Shown: piece by piece, positions 16,682 to 24,043 of the stretch
How the letters are laid out: each line of letters begins with the position of its first letter
How positions within the stretch are numbered: position 1 is the first letter of the stretch
Assembly: GCA_046155505.1 (NCBI GenBank)
Contig: JBJXFK010000060.1
Location: forward strand, 16,261 to 80,260
DNA length: 64,000 nt
Reading direction: 5' to 3'
From: JBJXFK01 sp046155505
Lineage (GTDB): Bacteria > Planctomycetota > Phycisphaerae > UBA1845 > Fen-1342
Notes under the pieces: model-generated
The model's input: the letters and a program-made list of their open reading frames with translations, nothing else
Told to the model about the DNA's origin: nothing
Databases searched by the model: none
Translations under genes and position numbers: made by a program

Positions 16682-18184
16682 ATGCACTGGCTTCGCCTGT
16701 TCGCCATCGTCGCCGCCGCATGCACGGTGTCCCACTCGGTCGCACAAACCGCCGCGTCGCGCCCGAGTGAAACTCCAACCAGCGCAGCAGTCTCCCCCGA
16801 GGCGTTGAGCGTTCAAACGGGTGCCGCACGGTCATTCGCGGCGTCCCGTCAGTCCAACGTACAGAAAATTCTCGACGCGACCGCCGCCGGCAACGACGGC
16901 TGGAACAAGATGCAGGAACTCTGCGACGATTTCGGCCATCGACTCAGTGGATCGGCCGCGCTCGAACGCGCGATCGACTGGGCCGTCGATCGCATGAAAC
17001 GCGACGGCCAGGAAAATTGCCGCAAAGAAGAAGTCATGGTCCCGCACTGGGTTCGAAACGACGAATCGTGCGAGATGGTCGAACCGCGGCGGAAGTCGCT
17101 GGCCATGCTCGGTCTCGGCGGCTCGGTGCCCACGCCGCCCGAGGGCATCACCGCCGAAGTGATCGTCGTTTCCGGCATCGAGGAACTCTCCGAAGTCGGC
17201 GACAAGGCAAAGAGCAAAATCGTGCTCTTCAACGTGCCGATGGCCGCACCCGACGGCAAGGGTGGCGGCGGGGGATACGGCGCGGCGGTTCGCTACCGCG
17301 GCATGGGCGCACGCTGGGCGTCGGAATATGGCGGCGTCGCGGCCCTCGTGCGGTCGGTGACGACGCGCAGTTTGCGATCGCCGCACACAGGCGCGATGGG
17401 TTACTACGAGGCCAAGACGCGCGTGCCGACTGCGGCGATCAGTACCGAAGACGCCGACATGATCGCGCGGCTCTACGCTCGCGGCGTGGCGGTGAGAGTC
17501 ACGCTGAAAATGGCGTGTGAAACGCGGCCTGACGCAAAGTCGCACAACGTCATCGCCGAAATCGTTGGCAGTTCGCAGCCGGAGCAGGTGGTCGTCATCG
17601 GCGGGCATTTTGATTCATGGGACGTCGGCCAAGGCGCGCACGACGACGGCGGCGGATGCGTTGCAGCGATGGAAGCATTGAATGTCATCCGTAAACTCGG
17701 CTTGAAACCCAATCGCACAATCCGCGTCGTGCTCTGGACCAACGAGGAAAACGGCCTCGCCGGCGCGCGGGCGTATGCCAAGCGGCACGCGGACGCGATG
17801 CCCAACCACTTCGCCGCGATCGAGAGCGACTCGGGCACGTTTCAGCCGATGGGTTTCGGTGTCGATTGCGAAGACCCGGCGAGATTGGCAATCGCCGCCG
17901 GGCAGCTTCGCGAACTGGTGAAGCTACTCGAACCGCTCGGCCCGATGCACGTCGATCCCGGGTCGAGCGCCGCCGACGTCGGGCCGATGAAACCGCTGGG
18001 CGTGCCGGTGATGGGCCTCGATGTGGACATGACGCGCTACTTTGACTATCACCACACGCACGCCGACACGCTGGACAAGATCGACCCGCGCGATTTGTCG
18101 AAGACCATTTCGGCAATGGCCGCGATGGCGTACATGCTGGCCGAGGCCCCGGGCAAACTCGGCGATGAATGGCCGGCGAAGTAA
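16682..18184 (+). CDS. Exported M28-family zinc aminopeptidase
   Basis: A 500-residue secreted metallopeptidase likely to degrade peptides outside the cytoplasm. A signal peptide ends near HSVAQ (about 22). A PA-like insert with GGGGGYGAAVRYRGMGA lies between 190 and 260, as in glutamate carboxypeptidase-type members. The two-zinc core is visible: GGHFDSWDVGQGAHDDGGG (first His and bridging Asp), WTNEENGLAGA (general base Glu and zinc Glu), IESDSG (Asp) and a final YHHTHADTLDKID (His). The ATG at 16682 has GGGGAG upstream. Confidence 0.9.
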   Translation: MHWLRLFAIVAAACTVSHSVAQTAASRPSETPTSAAVSPEALSVQTGAARSFAASRQSNVQKILDATAAGNDGWNKMQELCDDFGHRLSGSAALERAIDWAVDRMKRDGQENCRKEEVMVPHWVRNDESCEMVEPRRKSLAMLGLGGSVPTPPEGITAEVIVVSGIEELSEVGDKAKSKIVLFNVPMAAPDGKGGGGGYGAAVRYRGMGARWASEYGGVAALVRSVTTRSLRSPHTGAMGYYEAKTRVPTAAISTEDADMIARLYARGVAVRVTLKMACETRPDAKSHNVIAEIVGSSQPEQVVVIGGHFDSWDVGQGAHDDGGGCVAAMEALNVIRKLGLKPNRTIRVVLWTNEENGLAGARAYAKRHADAMPNHFAAIESDSGTFQPMGFGVDCEDPARLAIAAGQLRELVKLLEPLGPMHVDPGSSAADVGPMKPLGVPVMGLDVDMTRYFDYHHTHADTLDKIDPRDLSKTISAMAAMAYMLAEAPGKLGDEWPAK

Positions 18185-18250
18185 GCGCGTGACGGGCGAA
18201 GCGCGACTGATCGCTCGACCCGCAACGGGACAAAACGGGAGGGTGTACAC

Positions 18251-19396
18251 ATGCCGCTTGTTGATCTTCGATCGCAAACCACTCGCCGCGACCCAGCAGC
18301 AATGTTGCGTCATTTGCAAACATTCGAACTCGACCCGAAATTCTCCGCCGGGATCTGGTTTTTCTCGCCGGCGAGCAGCCGCTTCCACGCCAAGTATCAG
18401 AAGGACCTGACGATCGCGCAACGGCTCGAAATTGCGGCGACGCTGAAAGACGCGGGTCTCGGCGCGCTCGAGGCGCACTATCCCAACGAGATCAACGAAG
18501 AGAATGTCGGCATGTGGCGCGACTTCGCCCGCGCAACCGGTATTTGCGTGCTCACCGTCATTCCGCTGCTGTTCTGGGATGAGCAGTTCGAGTGGGGCTC
18601 GCTCAGCAATCCTGACGAGCGCGTGCGCCGCGTCGCGATCGACCGCGTGAAGGGCGCGCTGCGCATGAACCGCGAGCTGGATTGCGACTTCGCCGTCGTC
18701 TGGCCTGGCATCGACGGCTACGAAAACCCGTTCGGCGTCGATTTTACCGCCATGCGGCAGCGATTCGTCGACGGCCTGGCCGAGGCGATGGACGGCGAGC
18801 CCGGCGTGCGAATCGCGTTTGAGCCGAAGCCTTATGAGCCGCGCGGGCGAATTCTGTTCGGCACAACGCCCGAGGGCGTTTTGCTCGGGCACATGGTGGA
18901 GCGGCAATTGCGACACCCGTCCAACCGCGCGTTGCTTGAAGATGGTCATTCGCTTGTTTGCATGAACCCTGAAGTCGGCCATGTGCTCATGGGTTTTGAG
19001 GATTTGGCGTATGCGTTTAGCTGGCCGCTGAGCGAAGGGCGCCTCGCGCACAGTCACTGGAACAGTCAGCCGCTCGGCAATTATGACCAGGATTTGAACG
19101 TCGGCGTGATCTCGCCTGAGCAGCTTGAGGCGCTGATGTACACGCTGAAAATGTACGGCTACAACGGCTACTTCGGCATCGACATCAATCCGGAACGCAT
19201 GCCGGTGGACGTCGCGCTGCGGATCAGCTTCGACGCGATTCGCGCGGCCAACGATCGCGTGCAAGCGATCGATCATGAATCGGTCTTGGCCGCACACGCG
19301 CGGCCGAGCGACGCGCGCGGCTGGCTGGAGGCGTATCTGCTGCGCGCGCGAGCGATGCGGCCGGAGAAGCTGTCGCCTTTGCAGCGGCTCGTGTGA
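18251..19396 (+). CDS. Xylose isomerase-like TIM-barrel protein
   Basis: 381 residues resembling the AP-endonuclease 2/xylose isomerase barrel used by sugar isomerases and epimerases. Motifs consistent with the metal site are WPGIDGYEN, IAFEPKPYEPRG (Glu and Lys), the MNPEVGHVLMG turn, SHWNSQPLGNYDQDLN (His, Asp) and GIDINPERMP. The substrate cannot be assigned; L-rhamnose or a related deoxysugar is a possibility. GGGAGGG precedes the ATG at 18251. The stop TGA is the start of a GAGTAGCGAG repeat tract. Confidence 0.8.
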   Translation: MPLVDLRSQTTRRDPAAMLRHLQTFELDPKFSAGIWFFSPASSRFHAKYQKDLTIAQRLEIAATLKDAGLGALEAHYPNEINEENVGMWRDFARATGICVLTVIPLLFWDEQFEWGSLSNPDERVRRVAIDRVKGALRMNRELDCDFAVVWPGIDGYENPFGVDFTAMRQRFVDGLAEAMDGEPGVRIAFEPKPYEPRGRILFGTTPEGVLLGHMVERQLRHPSNRALLEDGHSLVCMNPEVGHVLMGFEDLAYAFSWPLSEGRLAHSHWNSQPLGNYDQDLNVGVISPEQLEALMYTLKMYGYNGYFGIDINPERMPVDVALRISFDAIRAANDRVQAIDHESVLAAHARPSDARGWLEAYLLRARAMRPEKLSPLQRLV

Positions 19397-19713
19397 GTAG
19401 CGAGTATCGAGTAGCGAGTATCGAGGAGCGAGTTGAAGAAAGGCCATCCGAACGCGACGCGCACGCGAGTGACTGCGAGCGCGGCGAGCAGCCCATCCGA
19501 ACCCGGAGCGGGAGCGACGGGGTAAGCCGCGGAGTCGGGCGCTGTGCGTTATGCGAGCGCCGCCGAATGAGCACGATACCCCGCTCGCTTGCGCTCGGGG
19601 TTCGGATGTGCGTTCGTGGTTCGGATACGCCGCTCGCTACGCTCGCGCTGCCTCGCTCGCGCGTCGCGTTCGGATCGCTGGCGAAATCTCCGTCGGGCAC
19701 GGGGGCCCGAACG
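19397..19713. repeat. Block of mixed dispersed repeats
   Basis: 317 bases without a gene. It holds tandem GAGTAGCGAGTATC units (19397-19435), several versions of GCTCGCTTGCGCTCGGGGTTCGGAT or its inverse (19440-19510 and 19580-19680) and GTCGGGCACGGGGGCCCGA near 19694. It separates two convergent genes. Confidence 0.85.
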
Positions 19714-21531
19714 CTACACCGTGCTCGTTACCAGGCATGCATCCTGAATCGAACCACCAAGCACCCGAGCCAGCACCACGTCGCGACCCTTGCGATCGGG
19801 CGAATTCGCGCCCATCACCGTCAACCGATCGCGGCGGTCGTTGAGTGCGATCACGATGTCGTCAGCCGTCCAAGCCCGACGTGTCGGCGTCGCGGTTTCG
19901 AGCAACCGGGTGACGACGTTTTCTTCGCTGTAGACGCTGACCACGCCCTGATCGCCGCCGGGGACGATCAGTTCGACCAGGTCGCTCCATTGCCGGGCCT
20001 GCACCGACTCGATCGGGATGTTCGTGCGGTAGGGCACCCACCAATCCTCCGGCTGGCGCAGGTCGAGCCGCAGCAACTTGCCGTCGGCGATTCCGGCGAA
20101 CAGCTCATGTCCGAGCGTGGCGAGACAGTGGATCGTGTCGTCGGCATTTGCGATCACTTCGAGCACGCCGGTCGCGGGGTTGAAGGCATGCACCGTGTCG
20201 TCGGCGGCGAGCAGTACGCGACCATCAGCGCTACCGCAAACCGCGCGAATCGTTCGCGGCGAGCCGTCGTGCGGAACGAGAATTGGGAAGATGCCGTCGG
20301 TGTGGCACGGGTCATCAGCCCGTGTTGTTTCCGAACCCTGATCGCACTGGCTAATAGCCCGTGCCACACCGTTACTCACAAGCGGCCACGACCAGCAACC
20401 AAGCTGCGAATGCGTCGCATACAGCCGATCGCCGACGATCACTGCCGCGTTGAAACCCGTTCGCGGCGGCGGCACATCCGGCACCGCGAAACGCTGCACG
20501 ACGTTTCCGTCCTCGGCGTGGATCGCCCAGATGCCGGTCGCCGCTCCGACAAGCAGCCAGCGGTGCGCGGCATCAAACGAAACCGAGCGCACGCCGCCCA
20601 TCTCCTGCGGCAGTTTCGTGCGGCGCAGAATCGTCTCCGGCGATTGTGGATCGAGCCAGACGCACTCATCGCCGGCGACCACGACGATCGCCGTGGTGCA
20701 ATGACGATCCGGCGTGATTCGCCACAGGCTTTCGAGCAGTCGGCCGCGCTCGCCCGGCGTGAGCGCCGGGAGCAGCTCGTGCCACTGCATGTTGCCGCCG
20801 CCGCGAGCCGCCGCCGCTTGCAGCTTTTCCATGACGCCGCCGAGTTCGCCGAGGCGCTTCTGCGTGGCGGCGAGAGCGGCTTGCTCGACCAGTTCGCGCG
20901 ATTGGATGCGTTCGACCTCGTGAGCCGCGTCTTGCTGGAGGGCCGCGCGGCGGGCGAGCGTCGAACTGCCGAGCTTGAGCGTCGATACCTGCTCGATTGA
21001 AAGGCCGGTTTCGAAGCAGAGTTTCTTGAGTTGCTCGCGTAGGTGCGTGAGCAGGGCGTCGCGATGATCGTCGCTGACGACAGTTGCCGCGTCGCGCGAC
21101 GCGATGAATTTTTGCAGCGCCGCCCGGCCGCCACCGTCGGCAAATGCGTCGGCGAGTTTTTGCAGCGTCAACTCGCCGGGCGAGAGCAGCGAGCGATGCA
21201 GTGCGGCCAGCTCGTCATCGCGCGCGTGCCAGCGCACGAGCACGTCGGCAGTTCCGCCAACCGTGTTGCCGCAGGCGGCGGGTACCTCGCGCGTGTCGAT
21301 CGGCACGGTGAGCGGGCGATTGCGCACGAGCGTGACCGAATCGCCCTCGCCGGCCCGCGGCTCGTCGCCGGCGGGGACGTGCCAGCGCTTGCCGTCGCGC
21401 GTCTCGACCAGGCCCATCCACGTATCGGGAATCAGGGCCGCGCCCATGAAGCGCCGCGGCCAATCGCCGCCGCGCACCGCGACAGCGACCAGCGTCGAAT
21501 CGCCGAGTCGTCTCATCAAATCGCGACTCAT
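19714..21531 (-). CDS. SPFH/band-7-like protein with coiled coil and C-terminal beta-propeller
   Basis: 605 residues. Residues about 1-200 read as an SPFH (stomatin/flotillin) domain, with ADVLVRWHARDDE, SPGELTLQKLADAF and KLCFETGLSIEQVSTLKLGS. A helical, alanine-rich segment (200-250) follows. From about 290 to the end are WD/PQQ-like propeller strands (FDAAHRWLLVGAATGIWAI, GSADGRVLLAADDTVHAF, VLARVLGG). There is no clear membrane segment. A palindromic repeat is inserted in frame inside the propeller (20301-20368). The ATG at 21531 overlaps the stop of the zinc-ribbon gene (ATGA). It probably acts as a scaffold with its operon neighbours; this is inference. Confidence 0.7.
   Translation of the reverse strand: MSRDLMRRLGDSTLVAVAVRGGDWPRRFMGAALIPDTWMGLVETRDGKRWHVPAGDEPRAGEGDSVTLVRNRPLTVPIDTREVPAACGNTVGGTADVLVRWHARDDELAALHRSLLSPGELTLQKLADAFADGGGRAALQKFIASRDAATVVSDDHRDALLTHLREQLKKLCFETGLSIEQVSTLKLGSSTLARRAALQQDAAHEVERIQSRELVEQAALAATQKRLGELGGVMEKLQAAAARGGGNMQWHELLPALTPGERGRLLESLWRITPDRHCTTAIVVVAGDECVWLDPQSPETILRRTKLPQEMGGVRSVSFDAAHRWLLVGAATGIWAIHAEDGNVVQRFAVPDVPPPRTGFNAAVIVGDRLYATHSQLGCWSWPLVSNGVARAISQCDQGSETTRADDPCHTDGIFPILVPHDGSPRTIRAVCGSADGRVLLAADDTVHAFNPATGVLEVIANADDTIHCLATLGHELFAGIADGKLLRLDLRQPEDWWVPYRTNIPIESVQARQWSDLVELIVPGGDQGVVSVYSEENVVTRLLETATPTRRAWTADDIVIALNDRRDRLTVMGANSPDRKGRDVVLARVLGGSIQDACLVTSTV
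20301..20368. repeat. Palindromic element inside the SPFH/propeller gene
   Basis: Perfect 11-base inverted arms TGTGGCACGGG (20301-20311) and CCCGTGCCACA (20358-20368), with an internal direct repeat ATCAGCCCGTG / AATAGCCCGTG. It keeps the reading frame and adds about 25 residues (roughly 388-414) that break the propeller pattern. Confidence 0.85.
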
Positions 21532-21839
21532 GGCAGACGCTCCTGATCGTGCGGCGGCTGTCCGCGCGCCGCATGTGTGGCAATGGCGAAGCCGATGGCC
21601 ATGATGACCATCCAAAACCAGGGTGCGAAATCAGTCGGTCGGCGAATCGACAGAACCAGGATCGGCGCGGCGAGGATCAGAACGCCGATCCACATAAACC
21701 ATCCGCCGCGCCACGACTCGGCGGCGCGCATGGCTTTGATATTGAGCGGGCGACCGCAGCGCGAGCAGAAGCGGGCCTTGGCCGAGTTTTCTTCGGCACA
21801 ATCGGGGTAGGGGCAAGGATGGCGGCGCGTTTCGTCCAT
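21528..21839 (-). CDS. Zinc-ribbon membrane protein, 103 residues
   Basis: The N-terminus carries two metal-binding pairs, CPYPDC and CSRCGRPL, a zinc ribbon typical of small regulatory or scaffold proteins. Two membrane helices follow (about 40-60 and 68-86). The ATG at 21839 has AGAGGAAG upstream; an earlier TTG is too close to that site. It overlaps the SPFH gene by four bases and lies 22 bases after the small gene at 21862. Confidence 0.7.
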   Translation of the reverse strand: MDETRRHPCPYPDCAEENSAKARFCSRCGRPLNIKAMRAAESWRGGWFMWIGVLILAAPILVLSIRRPTDFAPWFWMVIMAIGFAIATHAARGQPPHDQERLP

Positions 21840-21861
21840 CAGACGCAACTTCCTCTGGATC

Positions 21862-22086
21862 CTAGAACGGCCACGGCACCGTGAAAATGTCTATCACCCC
21901 GTCGAGAATCCAGCGTTCGCGCTTTGCGACGTCGTCGTTCAGCTTGTCGAGACCATCGCGAATTCGCGCGCGCGGCGGTTGGTCGGTGGCGGCGCTGATC
22001 GGCCTTTCTGTCTGGCGATAGAGAGGGCGAACTCCCGCTTCGAGGATTCGCTCGCGAATCACTTTGTTACGGGAGCCGTTCAACAT
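21862..22086 (-). CDS. Small hypothetical protein, 74 residues
   Basis: Not recognised. A charged, mostly helical protein (NKVIRERILEAGVRP, LDKLNDDVAKRERWILDG) without membrane segment. The ATG at 22086 is preferred to an upstream GTG because the helix begins there; no strong Shine-Dalgarno is visible. Its closeness (22 bases) to the zinc-ribbon gene supports a real member of that cluster. Confidence 0.45.
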   Translation of the reverse strand: MLNGSRNKVIRERILEAGVRPLYRQTERPISAATDQPPRARIRDGLDKLNDDVAKRERWILDGVIDIFTVPWPF

Positions 22087-22137
22087 CGTTCGACTCGGCA
22101 CTTTTGACTCATTGCCTGCGACTCAACGTAATCCGCA

Positions 22138-22262
22138 CCCTACCCCGCTCGCTTGCGCTCGGGGTTCGGATTGGTGCATCGCCGCGAAATTAGTCGCGAT
22201 GTACGCGGCGGTCTCGTTATTTCTGAACTCGCTACTCGCTACTCGACACTCGCTACTCACTA
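22138..22262. repeat. Dispersed repeats between the AAA gene and the small gene
   Basis: CCCGCTCGCTTGCGCTCGGG with a GTTCGGATT tail (22143-22171) is followed by tandem ACTCGCTACTCG units (22228-22262). The last unit overlaps the end of the AAA gene and supplies its TAG stop at 22255-22253. Confidence 0.85.
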
Positions 22263-23386
22263 CTCGCCGCCCACTCCTGATACTTCACCACGTCCGCCGT
22301 TCTGACCGACGGCGGCGTGTCGTCGATCGCGGCCAGCACGTCCGACTGGTTGATCTTACGCGGCGTTTGCCCGCCTACCGATTCCAAAAATGGACGACTT
22401 GCCGAACGACCACAAACCGCCTTGATGTCGGCCCCGCTGTAGCCGGCGGTTTTTTCCGCCAGAACCGCGAAATTCACGTCGTCGTCGATCGGTCGCTTGC
22501 CGAAATAAATCTCGAACAGCCGCAAACGGGCCGGGCCGTCGGGCAGCGGAATGTAGACTTTCGAATCGAGCCGACCCGGACGCATCATGGCCGTATCGAG
22601 CGACCACGGTTCGTTCGTCGCCCCCAGGAAAAGCAGTGCGCGGCCGGATTTTCGGTCGAATCCCTCGATTTCTTGCAAAATTTGCGGCACGACGCGGCGC
22701 ATCACGTCGGATTCGCTCTGGCGGCGGGCGGGGACCATCGCCTCCACTTCGTCGAGGAAGATGATCGCTTTTTCCTCGGCCTTGGCCGCGTCGAAGAGTG
22801 CCCGCACATTCTGCTCGGCCTCGCCGACCCACTTGCTCATCAGTTGGGCAGGCGTAACAACGAACATGGTCGCGTCGAGTTCGGTCGCGACGGCCTTGGC
22901 GAACATGGTCTTGCCGGTTCCGGGCGGACCATAAAGCAACATGCCGCCGCCCACGTCGATGCCATAATGCTGGGCCAGCTCGCGATGCTGGAAGGGGTGA
23001 ATCATCTTGAGATAGATCTCCTCCTTCACCTCGTCGAGGCCCGCGATGTCGCTGAATCGCACGTTGGGTTTTTCGCGCACGACCCAGTTTTGGGCGTTCG
23101 CCGCGTTCTCGTCATCGCCGCCGCTGCTGCGTTCGCGCGTGCCGCCGTGGCCGCCCTTGCCGCCGGTTTTCAGGCGTCGGTCGCAGTCCTTGGCGAGTTC
23201 GAGCAGTTCCTTGGCATAGCCTTCCTGCTCGGCCTTTTGCGTCGCGTCGGCGGTTTCTTCGGACAGCTCGATCATGCACTCGGCGGCCTGAATCAGGTAG
23301 GGCCGAGCGGTGGCATAGTCGCCGGCCTTGAGGGCGGCGACGCCTTTGTCTTTGAGGCGGGTGAAGGTGGCGAAGGTTGCTGGCAT
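22253..23386 (-). CDS. MIT-domain AAA ATPase (Vps4/katanin-like)
   Basis: 377 residues with an N-terminal MIT-like three-helix domain (about 1-75; LKAGDYATARPYLIQAAE), a flexible glycine-rich linker, then one AAA module with GPPGTGKT (about 152-159), IIFLDEVEA (Walker B, near 207), a GATNEPWSLDTAMMRPGRLD sensor/arginine-finger region and TAGYSGADIKAVC. The layout is that of Vps4, which remodels ESCRT-III polymers in eukaryotes and archaea. Bacterial relatives exist, mostly uncharacterised. It leads a minus-strand cluster with the zinc-ribbon and SPFH proteins. The final residues WAASSE stop are encoded by the start of a repeat tract. Confidence 0.85.
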   Translation of the reverse strand: MPATFATFTRLKDKGVAALKAGDYATARPYLIQAAECMIELSEETADATQKAEQEGYAKELLELAKDCDRRLKTGGKGGHGGTRERSSGGDDENAANAQNWVVREKPNVRFSDIAGLDEVKEEIYLKMIHPFQHRELAQHYGIDVGGGMLLYGPPGTGKTMFAKAVATELDATMFVVTPAQLMSKWVGEAEQNVRALFDAAKAEEKAIIFLDEVEAMVPARRQSESDVMRRVVPQILQEIEGFDRKSGRALLFLGATNEPWSLDTAMMRPGRLDSKVYIPLPDGPARLRLFEIYFGKRPIDDDVNFAVLAEKTAGYSGADIKAVCGRSASRPFLESVGGQTPRKINQSDVLAAIDDTPPSVRTADVVKYQEWAASSE

Positions 23387-23542
23387 GGTGGCCTATTGGT
23401 CCCGTTCGTGGGTTTCGTTTTCTGGGATTCTAAGCGTGGGTTCGGAACTCTCGGCAGAAAATTCAGGAGTGGCGGCGGAATTCGCTTGCTGCAAATAGCG
23501 ATAGGGTCGCTGTGCCCGACGGAGTTCGCACCGCGCGAGCAA

Positions 23543-23580
23543 TCACGGCGTCGGCCGCTGAGAGCCGATCGCTACGGTGC
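23543..23580. repeat. Repeat at the end of the nucleotidyltransferase gene
   Basis: GGCGTCGGCCGCTGAGAGCC followed by GATCGCTACGGTGCC. It resembles the element at 43165-43200 (CGTCGGGCACAGAGGCCCGA then TCGCTACGGT) and at 19694. Confidence 0.75.
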
Positions 23581-23950
23581 CGCACTCGGAATTTTGATGG
23601 AGCAGTCGTCCTCGGTTGCGAATCTCGTGATACACGCTCGCGGTGAGGCCGCCGAATCGCTCAAATCTGTCGCGTGTGCAAAAATGAAGCTCGATCGGCA
23701 ACCGCACGCCACGCAGTGCGTCGTATCCGCGGCGATGGCATGCGACAATCTCGCTGCAGGGGCGATCCACGACGACCAGCACGTCTACGTCGCTGTCGAT
23801 CGTCGGCTGACCGTAGGCATGCGAGCCGAACAGGTAAATCTGCGTCGGTGAGAACTGATGAATGAGGCGGTCAATTACCGCCTGGAATTCTTCGCCGCGC
23901 GTTGTCGATGAACCTGCGTCGAACATCCCGAATACCTCGTAACGCAGCAT
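23543..23950 (-). CDS. Minimal nucleotidyltransferase (MNT family)
   Basis: About 135 residues with the catalytic signature FGSHAYGQPTIDSDVDVLVV (GSxxxG and the DxD metal pair). MNT proteins usually pair with HEPN partners as toxin-antitoxin or nucleotide-modifying modules; no HEPN gene is visible beside it, so it may be an orphan. The start is taken at ATG 23950; ATG 23926 is possible. The C-terminal residues GTVAIGSQRPTP are encoded by a dispersed repeat, so the native end was probably earlier. Confidence 0.75.
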   Translation of the reverse strand: MLRYEVFGMFDAGSSTTRGEEFQAVIDRLIHQFSPTQIYLFGSHAYGQPTIDSDVDVLVVVDRPCSEIVACHRRGYDALRGVRLPIELHFCTRDRFERFGGLTASVYHEIRNRGRLLHQNSECGTVAIGSQRPTP

Positions 23951-24043
23951 ACCCAGCGGAAGCCCCACAGAGAAGCGCGATCGGCGTGCCGTACCGTGCG
24001 TGAGCGTTGGGTGGCGCACGGGCGGGATAGTCTTCCGCACGGG

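Noticed and set aside
19393..21000. Plus-strand open frame of 535 codons across the repeat block and SPFH gene
   Set aside because: Begins in repeat DNA and then mirrors the SPFH/propeller gene; no family features.
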